NCBI GenBank assembly: GCA_919901875.1
Contig: CAKKQG010000007.1
Coordinates: 1 to 5,226 of the forward strand
Direction: 5' to 3'
Length of the DNA: 5,226 nucleotides
Origin: Anaerolineales bacterium
GTDB taxonomy: Bacteria > Chloroflexota > Anaerolineae > Anaerolineales > VGOW01
Under the pieces are notes generated by a model that was not told where the DNA came from, did no database searches, and worked only from the letters and a program-made list of their open reading frames with translations. Of the stretch, positions 1 through 5,226 are shown piece after piece. Made by a program: the position numbers and the translations under genes. Position 1 is the first letter of the stretch. Each line of letters opens with the position of its first letter.

Positions 1-77
1 CCATAATATGACACTCATCATATCTCCTGTTTGTGATGCGGCATACAATGTTTGCCAAAGTTCATTCAAATTGCCTT

Positions 78-83
78 GAGGAG
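78..83 (+). promoter_or_regulatory. Shine-Dalgarno site for ctaB
   Basis: GAGGAG is followed by a 6-base spacer and GTG at 90. It is the only good ribosome site near the candidate ctaB starts (33, 36, 48, 90, 114), so it decides the start. Confidence 0.65.
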
Positions 84-89
84 TCGCTT

Positions 90-1028
90 GTGACCGATAA
101 GAACATCCACTATATGCTCGAAGCGCAACCCGTTGTTAATATTTTGAATCAACTGAAGGATTGGGTGGGGGTGATCTTGGCGTTGATCAAGTGGCGCGTG
201 ATCGGGTTGGTGACTTTTACGGCGATGGTGGCAGGGGTAGTGGCAGGGCAGGGGACGAGTGAACATGCCAACGCCTTGAGCCAGCTATTTGTGGCGGGGA
301 TGCTTGCCGCAGGTGGCGCCGCCGCCCTGAACCAATACTTTGATCGTGATGTGGACGACGCGATGGGGCGCACTAAACTGCGCCCGATCCCGTCTGGAAA
401 GATTACGCCACTATTCGCGTTGGTGGTTGGGGCATTGATGATCATCTTAGGTCTTGCCCTCAGTTGGCGGCTCGGAAGAATTGTCACCCTGCATATCGGC
501 ATTGCAGTGATCGTGTATGTGTTGATCTATACCGTGTGGTTAAAAAGACGCACTCCCTGGAACATCGTGATCGGCGGATGGACAGGGAGTGCGCCGTTAT
601 TGGCGGCGTGGGGCGCGGTTGCCCCAATTGGTTTAGGCGCGTGGGCGCTCGCCGGAATTATTTTCTTGTGGACGCCGTCTCACTTTTGGAGTCTGGCGAT
701 TTGTAAAGAAAGTGAATATCGCCGTGCCGGCATCCCCATGCTGCCGGTAGTGGCGGGGATGCAGAAAACGGTGTGGGCGATCCTCATCGGCACTGTGTTG
801 ACGTTAGCGATCTCGCTGGTGCCGGTCTTCACGCGCGATCTCGGTATTTTTTATTTGATCGCCGCGCTGGGGTTGGGCATCGGTTTTGTAATCTCGTCGT
901 GGCGTTTGTTTCGCAATCCATCTATCCCCGTTGCTTGGAAAAATTATAAATACTCCAGCTATTACTTGCTGTTCTTATTTCTCGCCATGATCGGCGATGT
1001 GGCGTTGAACAATTGGTTAAGTGCATAA
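90..1028 (+). CDS. ctaB: Protoheme IX farnesyltransferase (heme O synthase), CtaB/CyoE family
   Basis: This polytopic membrane enzyme of the UbiA prenyltransferase superfamily transfers a farnesyl group from farnesyl diphosphate to the 2-vinyl of heme b, giving heme O, the precursor of heme A. The first diphosphate/Mg motif is clear: N81, D85 and D89 in NQYFDRDVDD, followed by MGRT and RPIPSG (R94, T95, R98, P99). The second family signature is WTPSHFW near residue 194, followed by a loop ending in YRRAGIPMLPV. About eight or nine hydrophobic helices cover the rest. I chose the GTG at 90 because GAGGAG lies 6 bases upstream; it gives 312 residues, typical of the family. The frame is open back to a GTG at 33 and an ATG at 36 (331 or 330 residues), but these lack a ribosome site. 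Its place ahead of the heme-copper reductase genes suggests it supplies their heme O or A. The family call is secure; the start is less so. Confidence 0.95.
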   Translation: MTDKNIHYMLEAQPVVNILNQLKDWVGVILALIKWRVIGLVTFTAMVAGVVAGQGTSEHANALSQLFVAGMLAAGGAAALNQYFDRDVDDAMGRTKLRPIPSGKITPLFALVVGALMIILGLALSWRLGRIVTLHIGIAVIVYVLIYTVWLKRRTPWNIVIGGWTGSAPLLAAWGAVAPIGLGAWALAGIIFLWTPSHFWSLAICKESEYRRAGIPMLPVVAGMQKTVWAILIGTVLTLAISLVPVFTRDLGIFYLIAALGLGIGFVISSWRLFRNPSIPVAWKNYKYSSYYLLFLFLAMIGDVALNNWLSA

Positions 1029-1034
1029 CGCGGA

Positions 1035-1166
1035 CTGGACTTACACAGTTCACGGAAATTTTTATCACGAATGTCACGAATGTTCCGAATACGACGAATA
1101 AAACAAAATAAAAATTCGTGTTATTCGTTTATTCGAGTCATTCGTGATTGAGGCGCGTAAGTCCAG
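1035..1166. repeat. MITE-like imperfect palindrome with 10-bp terminal inverted repeats
   Basis: The ends are exact inverted repeats: CTGGACTTAC (1035-1044) and GTAAGTCCAG (1157-1166). The left half holds four 9-base units, TCACGAATG, TCACGAATG, TTCCGAATA and CGACGAATA (1065-1100). The right half holds units of the opposite orientation, ATTCGTGTT, ATTCGTTT, ATTCGAGTC and ATTCGTGATT (1114-1149). An A-rich centre (about 1100-1114) separates them, so the transcript could fold into a long imperfect hairpin. It codes for nothing convincing. I see no clear target-site duplication in the flanks. It occupies most of the gap between ctaB and the reductase genes and may separate them transcriptionally. 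A non-autonomous mobile element or dispersed intergenic repeat is the likeliest reading; the inverted repeat itself is directly visible. Confidence 0.75.
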
Positions 1167-1213
1167 ATGGACAAGAGACTCGCAGAGAGTTTCTGAAAAT
1201 TCATTACATTCTT

Positions 1214-1222
1214 GGAAGGAGG
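1214..1222 (+). promoter_or_regulatory. Strong Shine-Dalgarno site for the 53-residue membrane protein
   Basis: GGAAGGAGG lies 6 bases before ATG at 1229. It fixes this start over the in-frame ATG at 1223, which abuts the site, and over the upstream extension of the same frame, which would begin inside the repeat at 1035-1166. Confidence 0.8.
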
Positions 1223-1228
1223 ATGTGT

Positions 1229-1390
1229 ATGGCTGAAGAATCAAAAGCAAAACAGGAAGAGCAACTCCCCGTCGGAATTAAACTCTTCGACAACGTCTGG
1301 CTGCTCTTGGCACTGGGCTTTCTGGTGCCGGGGGTGTTGTATCTGGCGTGGGGCGTGTGGGATGTGTTGACGATCCCGGTATTCAAATAA
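1229..1390 (+). CDS. Small single-helix membrane protein, probable accessory subunit of the heme-copper reductase
   Basis: This 53-residue protein has a charged, Lys/Glu-rich N-terminus (residues 1-20), one hydrophobic helix (about 24-48, rich in Leu, Val and Trp) and a short Pro-containing tail. The start is set by a strong Shine-Dalgarno sequence. It ends 15 bases before subunit II, so it is almost certainly co-transcribed with it. In the Thermus ba3 operon a one-helix subunit IIa (CbaD, 34 residues) sits in this same place upstream of subunit II. By position and topology this could be an equivalent, but I cannot show homology: the sequence is short and the 42-residue protein at 3520-3648 is a better length match to IIa. 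Function is inferred from context only. Confidence 0.8.
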   Translation: MAEESKAKQEEQLPVGIKLFDNVWLLLALGFLVPGVLYLAWGVWDVLTIPVFK

Positions 1391-1405
1391 GGAAAGGATG
1401 AGACT

Positions 1406-1936
1406 ATGGCGATTTATTCACCAGAACGAAATTGGTGGAAGCCGCTCGGTCGCGAAGAAAAACTCTGGGTGAGCATCGCGGCGGTGTGGTGTGTATTTAT
1501 GTTCTTCATGTTGTTCGGTTGGTATTACCTCGGCACGCAAAATTTGCCAACGGTTGCGCGGCGCGTGACGACAGCGCAATACAAAACGCTGGCTGACGCC
1601 TTTGTGACGAAGTATAAGGTCGGCGAAGAAGGCGCGACGAAAGTGCCGGTGGTGGATTCTAAGGGCGACCCCGAGATTTATCTGGTTGCCCAAAAATGGC
1701 AGTGGGTTCCGATCCTGATCTTGGAGTCGGGCAAGAAATACAACCTGCACATTTCCTCGATTGACGTTCAGCACGGTTTCTCGCTTCAACCGATCAACAT
1801 CAACCTACAGATTTTGCCCGGCTACGATTTCATTGTGGAATTTACTCCGACCACCAAAGGCGAGTATAGCTTGATCTGCAATGAGTTCTGCAGCATCGGT
1901 CATCACTTGATGACCGGGCGGATCGTCGTGAAATAG
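1406..1936 (+). CDS. Heme-copper reductase subunit II with CuA centre (ba3-like/CuA-NOR-like)
   Basis: This electron-entry subunit carries a cupredoxin domain with the binuclear CuA site facing the outside of the membrane; it accepts electrons from a c-type cytochrome or small blue copper protein and passes them to subunit I. It is 176 residues long, close to the 168-residue Thermus ba3 subunit II. Residues 1-20 are cytoplasmic, one membrane anchor covers about 21-43, and the cupredoxin fold covers about 90-176. All CuA ligands are present: H123 in DVQHGFS, then C158, E160 (backbone ligand position), C162, H166 and M169 in CNEFCSIGHHLM. The block NINLQILPGY matches the equivalent ba3 strand. 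A longer linker (about 45-90) joins the anchor to the domain. There is no CXXCH, so the donor is a separate protein. GGAAAGGAT precedes the ATG. Its partner is subunit I, 13 bases downstream. It would usually be labelled coxB or cbaB; I give no symbol because the partner may be an NO reductase. Confidence 0.93.
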   Translation: MAIYSPERNWWKPLGREEKLWVSIAAVWCVFMFFMLFGWYYLGTQNLPTVARRVTTAQYKTLADAFVTKYKVGEEGATKVPVVDSKGDPEIYLVAQKWQWVPILILESGKKYNLHISSIDVQHGFSLQPININLQILPGYDFIVEFTPTTKGEYSLICNEFCSIGHHLMTGRIVVK

Positions 1937-1945
1937 AAAGGAGAG
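1937..1945 (+). promoter_or_regulatory. Shine-Dalgarno site for subunit I
   Basis: AAAGGAGAG begins directly after the subunit II stop codon and lies 4 bases before the ATG at 1950. This gives translation of subunit I straight after subunit II. Confidence 0.75.
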
Positions 1946-1949
1946 ATAC

Positions 1950-3518
1950 ATGGCAGCAGTTGCTACTCCCAATGTGTTTAGTGGCTCACGCAATGAATAT
2001 CGCGTGTGTCCGGTTACAACTCTTAAAGTGGATGCCGCCGCCGAGCGGTTGATCATCTGGAACGCCGTCACGGCGATTGTGGCGTTGACTCTGGGCGGCA
2101 CCTACGCTTTGCTCATCGGTCTCACTCGCTGGCCCGATGTGCATTTGCTCAGCGCGCCTTGGTTCTATCGTTTGCTCACCGCGCACGGCATGAACATGCT
2201 CGTCTTTTGGATGGTGTTCTTTGAGGCGGCCGGTTTGTATTTCGGCGCGTGTATTTTGTTGAACGCGCGACTCGTCGGCGTGAAGCTGGCTTGGGTGGCT
2301 TACGCCTTGATGCTCGTCGGCGCGGTGATGGTGAATTACATCATCCTTGCCGGTGAAGCCGACGTGATGTTCAGTGCCTATCCACCGCTCGAAGCCAGTC
2401 CCTTGTTTTACATCGGCTACATTCTCTTCGCCGTTGGCGCGATCTTGGTCTGTTGTATCTTCATCGCCACGATCTTGGTGGCGAAGAAGGAAGGACGGTA
2501 TCAAGGTTCGATGCCGCTCGCGGTTTACGGTTTGCTCACTGCGGCGATCATTGCGCTGTTCACTTTAACCAGTGGCGCAATCGCCTTGATACCGACTCTG
2601 CTGTGGCGGCTCGGCATCATCCCGGCGATGGATCCCGGTTTCTACCGCGTGACGTTTTGGGGCTTTGGTCACTCGGCGCAGCAAGTGAATCTCTCGGCGA
2701 TGATTGCTATTTGGTATGCGATTGCCACGCTGACCGTAGGCGCGAAGCCGGTGAACGAGAAGCTCTCGCGCTTCGCCTTCGTCTTCTACATCCTCTTCAT
2801 CAACTTGGGTTCCATGCATCACTTGTTGACTGATCCGGGTTTGGCCTCGGTGACGAAGTTTTTCAACACCAGCTATGCCATGTATCTGGCGGTGTTGGGA
2901 AGTTTGATCCATGCCTATTCGATCCCTGCCGCTATTGAAACGGCGATGCGCGCCAAAGGTTACAACAAAGGTTTGTTCGGTTGGCTGCTCAATGCGCCGT
3001 GGAAAGAACCGGGTTTTGTATCGCTCATCCTCTCGATGGCGATCTTCGGTTTCATCGGTGGACCGACCGGCGTGGTGTTGGGTGCGGGTCAATTGAATCT
3101 GTTGGCGCACAACACATGGCGCATCACCGGCCACTTCCATGCCACTGTGGTTGGCGGCACCACCTTAGCCTTTATGGGCTTCACGTATTACGTGATCCCG
3201 CTCGTCTTCCGTCGCCCATTGTTTGCCAAGCGGATGGTGATCTGGCAACCGTGGATCTATGGCATCGGCGTGGCAACGATGAGCATCGCCATGACTTTGG
3301 CTGGCACGTTTGGTGCGCCGCGCCGTCATTGGGATGTGACCTTCACCAATGCCATCATCCCGGTGCAGTTGCCTTCATTGATGAACTTGATGCTGACCTT
3401 CGCCGGTATTGGCACGTTGTTGGCGGTGACGGGCGGCATCATGTATGTCGTGATCTGCGTTGGGTCGCTCTTCATGCCCAAACGTGAAGCGCGAGCGATC
3501 AACCCCTTGGAGGCATGA
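1950..3518 (+). CDS. Heme-copper reductase subunit I with Gln in place of the active-site Tyr; probable CuA-type nitric oxide reductase
   Basis: This is the catalytic subunit, 522 residues with about 12 membrane helices. Low-spin heme ligands are H79 (helix II, TAHGMNM) and H397; the high-spin heme ligand is H395 (GHFH, helix X). CuB ligands are H241 (helix VI, WGFGHSAQQV) and H290-H291 (helix VII, SMHHLL). HNTW (387-390) precedes helix X as in related enzymes. The residue at H+4, the His-crosslinked Tyr of A- and B-family oxygen reductases, is Q245. Known NO reductases lack that Tyr, and NOR families with a CuA subunit II, related to B-family oxidases (eNOR, sNOR), have been described. I therefore infer NO reduction to N2O, without being able to assign the family. 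The alternative is an unusual ba3-type oxidase, the label automated annotation would give. The 3' end carries the ribosome site of the next gene. Confidence 0.93.
   Translation: MAAVATPNVFSGSRNEYRVCPVTTLKVDAAAERLIIWNAVTAIVALTLGGTYALLIGLTRWPDVHLLSAPWFYRLLTAHGMNMLVFWMVFFEAAGLYFGACILLNARLVGVKLAWVAYALMLVGAVMVNYIILAGEADVMFSAYPPLEASPLFYIGYILFAVGAILVCCIFIATILVAKKEGRYQGSMPLAVYGLLTAAIIALFTLTSGAIALIPTLLWRLGIIPAMDPGFYRVTFWGFGHSAQQVNLSAMIAIWYAIATLTVGAKPVNEKLSRFAFVFYILFINLGSMHHLLTDPGLASVTKFFNTSYAMYLAVLGSLIHAYSIPAAIETAMRAKGYNKGLFGWLLNAPWKEPGFVSLILSMAIFGFIGGPTGVVLGAGQLNLLAHNTWRITGHFHATVVGGTTLAFMGFTYYVIPLVFRRPLFAKRMVIWQPWIYGIGVATMSIAMTLAGTFGAPRRHWDVTFTNAIIPVQLPSLMNLMLTFAGIGTLLAVTGGIMYVVICVGSLFMPKREARAINPLEA
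3509..3513 (+). promoter_or_regulatory. Shine-Dalgarno site inside the end of subunit I
   Basis: GGAGG is embedded in the last codons of subunit I and lies 6 bases before the ATG at 3520. It supports translational coupling and the reality of the 42-residue gene. Confidence 0.8.
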
Positions 3519-3519
3519 C

Positions 3520-3648
3520 ATGGAAAAAAAGCATAGCGGTTGGGAAGCACCCGGCACAATGGTTTTGGTGTTTCTCCTCTTCATCTGGATCGCCTTTCTG
3601 TATTTCGGAAATTGGGTAACGCTCTCGCAAGCGTGGGGGATACGCTAA
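3520..3648 (+). CDS. Small single-helix membrane protein, subunit IIa-like
   Basis: This 42-residue protein starts one base after the subunit I stop codon, with a GGAGG ribosome site inside the subunit I coding sequence, so it is very likely translated in step with subunit I. It has a short charged N-terminus (MEKKHSGWEAP), one hydrophobic helix (about 13-32, with several aromatics) and a short tail. Length, topology and the Lys-rich start followed by Gly and a Val/Leu/Phe helix resemble subunit IIa of ba3 oxidases (Thermus CbaD, 34 residues), which fills the place of a missing subunit II helix. That similarity is by eye and rests on few positions. Here it follows subunit I instead of preceding subunit II. 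The gene is well supported by context; its exact role is inferred. Confidence 0.78.
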   Translation: MEKKHSGWEAPGTMVLVFLLFIWIAFLYFGNWVTLSQAWGIR

Positions 3649-3678
3649 CAGCAGATAGCAAATAGTGAATGGCTTATC

Positions 3679-3724
3679 GCGTATTCCGTATTGCGTGTTG
3701 CGTGATACGCAATACGGAATACGC
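3679..3724. repeat. Perfect 18-bp inverted repeat (hairpin) between the 42-residue gene and the second subunit I-like gene
   Basis: GCGTATTCCGTATTGCGT (3679-3696) and its exact reverse complement (3707-3724) flank a 10-base loop. The loop contains a further TTGCGT that can pair instead with ACGCAA, allowing a second register. No T-run follows, so it is not a standard Rho-independent terminator. It ends 17 bases before the ATG at 3742. It could be a small mobile or dispersed palindrome, or an RNA structure that sets relative expression of the two sides. Confidence 0.8.
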
Positions 3725-3741
3725 AAAACGAGTGTGGACTT

Positions 3742-5160
3742 ATGGATACTATTCAGTTCTCTTCACAACAACGTAAACTCCTCTATAGTTGGTTGCTCTT
3801 TGCAATCACGGCGGCCGGCATCGCCGGCACGTTAGCATTTCTGGTGGCGATGACTCGCACGCCCGGCGTGCGCTTGCTTCCTTCGGCGCGCTCCTTTCAA
3901 GTGATGCTCATCGCGCACGTCACCTTTGCCCTCACCATCTGGCTTCTCACGTTTATCTCAAGCGTCTGGGCTTACGTCGCCGGACAATCGGGCGTGATGA
4001 TGAATCGTGTGGCAAGTTGGATCGGTTTTGCGGTTTCGATTCTCGGCACGATCATCATCTCGATCCCGCTCTTCACTTTTCAAGGGGACGCCGTCACTAC
4101 CGATTATGTGCCGTTGCTTGATACACCTCTCTTCTTCGTCGGCTTCGTAACATTTCTGCTCGGCATTGGAATCACGGCGGCGACATATTTAGTTGGCGCG
4201 ATTCAAAAACGATCACTCACACTCGCCGCATACGGAATGGCCTGCGCCGCATTTGCCACACTTGTCGCCATCGTTGCTTTGGGCGTCGCCGCTCTGCGTT
4301 TGGGCATTGGCGCCGATGGGCGCGTCCCTGCCGAATACTATCAAGCGTTATTCTGGGGTATGGGACATTCATTGCAATACGTGAGCGTGGCGACGATGGT
4401 TGTGGCTTGGTATGCAGTCATCGAAGTTTTCTTGGGTGTGCCGCGCATCAATCAGACGTTTGCAAAATTCTTATTCACGCTCTTCGCCGTATTTCCGCTG
4501 GTCTCACCGCTTCCATACTTTCTCTACGATCCGATCCTTGTGCCGACTCAAAAGATGTGGGGCATTGCCCTCGACACCGGTTTAAGTTTGCCCGTCATCC
4601 TCCTCGGGCCCTTGCTTCTCTTGTGGGTCTGGCGCACGCGCGATGGCGCGTTGGGTGCATGGCTTAAGCGTATGCCGTGGAACGAACCGCGCGTAATATC
4701 CTTTGCTTTCTCTGCCGCGTTGTTCGCCTTTGGTCTGTCCATTCATCCTGCCACACGACAAGGCACGCTTCGCACTCCGGCGCATTATCACAGCGTGGTC
4801 GTCGGCGGCGTGACGTTAGCCTTCATGGGTCTGGCATATCAGATGATCTCCAAAGTGAATCGCAAGACCGCTTGGCAGAAAGCGATGAAGGTTCAACCGT
4901 ATCTCTTCGCCTTCGGTTTGATGGGTCTGGTGTTCGGACTCTTGGGCGCGGGCGATCTCGGTGCGCCGCGCAAAACATATGATGCCTTTGTCACCGGCGT
5001 TGCCTGGCTTGCGCCGATGGTCTTGATGGGCGCGGGCGCGTTCATTGCCGCGATTGGCGGCGCGTTGTTTGTCGGCATTGTGGCCTGGTCGTTACTGCGT
5101 AAAGACGCGAGTAGAGTTGTCGAAGTTCAAACGGCACTCGTTGGTTCAACAGGCGATTAG
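3742..5160 (+). CDS. Second subunit I-like heme-copper protein lacking the CuB His-His pair
   Basis: This 472-residue protein with about 12 membrane helices is a clear paralogue of the subunit I upstream. Shared blocks include MTR-P-V-LL before helix II, PW-EP before helix IX, VVGG-TLAFMG in helix X and LGAPR after helix XI. Kept residues are H59 (helix II, low-spin heme), H348 and H350 (AHYH, helix X, proximal and low-spin ligands), H209 (helix VI) and Y213 at H209+4. The helix VII CuB ligands are replaced by P258-Y259 (SPLPYFLYDP aligned with GSMHHLLTDP). A normal CuB centre is therefore unlikely, while heme binding is possible. It may be an extra subunit of the same complex, an electron-transfer or structural partner, or a distinct enzyme. 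ATG at 3742 has only a weak ribosome site (GTGG). The reading frame is intact, so this is not a pseudogene. Automated annotation may call it a cbb3-type or generic cytochrome oxidase subunit I. Confidence 0.88.
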   Translation: MDTIQFSSQQRKLLYSWLLFAITAAGIAGTLAFLVAMTRTPGVRLLPSARSFQVMLIAHVTFALTIWLLTFISSVWAYVAGQSGVMMNRVASWIGFAVSILGTIIISIPLFTFQGDAVTTDYVPLLDTPLFFVGFVTFLLGIGITAATYLVGAIQKRSLTLAAYGMACAAFATLVAIVALGVAALRLGIGADGRVPAEYYQALFWGMGHSLQYVSVATMVVAWYAVIEVFLGVPRINQTFAKFLFTLFAVFPLVSPLPYFLYDPILVPTQKMWGIALDTGLSLPVILLGPLLLLWVWRTRDGALGAWLKRMPWNEPRVISFAFSAALFAFGLSIHPATRQGTLRTPAHYHSVVVGGVTLAFMGLAYQMISKVNRKTAWQKAMKVQPYLFAFGLMGLVFGLLGAGDLGAPRKTYDAFVTGVAWLAPMVLMGAGAFIAAIGGALFVGIVAWSLLRKDASRVVEVQTALVGSTGD

Positions 5161-5172
5161 CTATTAATGCAG

Positions 5173-5216
5173 TGAAGGGGATGAGTGCGCCCGTTCATCC
5201 CCTTCATCCCCTTCAT
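5173..5216. repeat. 12-bp inverted repeat with 9-bp direct repeats after the last gene
   Basis: TGAAGGGGATGA (5173-5184) pairs perfectly with TCATCCCCTTCA (5195-5206) across a 10-base loop. The right arm lies in direct repeats TTCATCCCC (5194-5202 and 5203-5211) plus a partial third copy, TTCAT (5212-5216). The stem lies 12 bases past the stop codon, a suitable place for a transcript end, but there is no T-run, so it may instead be an mRNA-stabilising 3' hairpin or a simple intergenic repeat. Confidence 0.6.
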
Positions 5217-5226
5217 GTCTACCACT

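Noticed and set aside
2..79. An open frame running from the window edge to a TGA at 77-79, just before ctaB, possibly the end of an upstream gene.
   Set aside because: Only about 25 codons are visible and the peptide resembles nothing I recognise, including CtaA/COX15. Chance openness is as likely.
33..89. N-terminal extension of ctaB from GTG at 33 or ATG at 36.
   Set aside because: There is no ribosome site ahead of these starts, the extra 19 residues do not look like family sequence, and the GTG at 90 has GAGGAG at good spacing.
1148..1228. N-terminal extension of the 53-residue protein.
   Set aside because: It would begin inside the repeat element and run through the strong Shine-Dalgarno sequence, which points to ATG at 1229.
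1986..3140. Long minus-strand open frames opposite subunit I (1986-2504 and 2565-3140).
   Set aside because: They are antisense shadows of a clear membrane-protein gene; their translations are rich in His, Arg and Gln with no recognisable domain.
2981..3487. A 168-codon plus-strand open frame overlapping subunit I in another frame.
   Set aside because: Its His- and Arg-rich translation is the out-of-frame reading of subunit I, with no ribosome site or family signature.
3679..3724. Rho-independent terminator after the 42-residue gene.
   Set aside because: The stem is perfect, but the following bases are A-rich, not T-rich on the coding strand, so the usual terminator tract is missing for plus-strand transcription.
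3742..5160. Pseudogene status for the second subunit I-like gene because of the missing CuB histidines.
   Set aside because: The frame is intact over 472 codons and the heme-ligand histidines and structural blocks are conserved, which fits a functional, diverged protein.

Overview
The window carries one compact set of co-oriented plus-strand genes for a terminal heme-copper reductase of the respiratory chain. It reads: heme O synthase (ctaB, 90-1028), a 53-residue single-helix membrane protein (1229-1390), a CuA-bearing subunit II (1406-1936), a subunit I (1950-3518), a 42-residue single-helix protein (3520-3648), and a second subunit I-like protein (3742-5160). The order of a short helix, then subunit II, then subunit I resembles the cba (ba3, B-family) operon of Thermus. 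The 1229-3648 genes are tightly packed, with gaps of 1 to 15 bases and good Shine-Dalgarno sites, so they are probably one transcript.

The most interesting feature is the active site. Subunit I has every heme and CuB histidine expected (H79, H241, H290, H291, H395, H397). However, the position four residues after the helix VI histidine, where oxygen reductases carry the His-crosslinked tyrosine, is glutamine (Q245). Loss of that tyrosine is the hallmark of nitric oxide reductases, so this looks like a CuA-dependent NOR of the B-family-related kind (the eNOR/sNOR type proposed by Gennis, Hemp and co-workers) rather than an oxidase. The downstream paralogue shows the reverse pattern: it keeps the two low-spin heme histidines, the proximal histidine, the helix VI histidine and a tyrosine at +4 (Y213), but the CuB His-His pair is Pro-Tyr (258-259). 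It probably binds heme but has no normal CuB site. A catalytic subunit paired with a degenerate paralogue in one operon is the candidate undescribed system here.

The non-coding DNA is also structured. The 200-base gap after ctaB holds a MITE-like element of about 132 bp (1035-1166) with exact 10-bp terminal inverted repeats and internal 8-9 bp ATTCGTG-type units. The gap before the last gene holds a perfect 18-bp stem with a 10-base loop (3679-3724). The end of the window has a 12-bp stem plus 9-bp direct repeats (5173-5216).

The organism is a bacterium of moderate-to-high GC content. The ba3-like gene order, the CuA subunit and the ATTCGTG-type intergenic repeats together suggest Chloroflexota (Anaerolineae-like), but this is inferred from general familiarity and not proven by the sequence. 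No rRNA, tRNA, CRISPR array, transposase or c-type heme motif (CXXCH) was seen.
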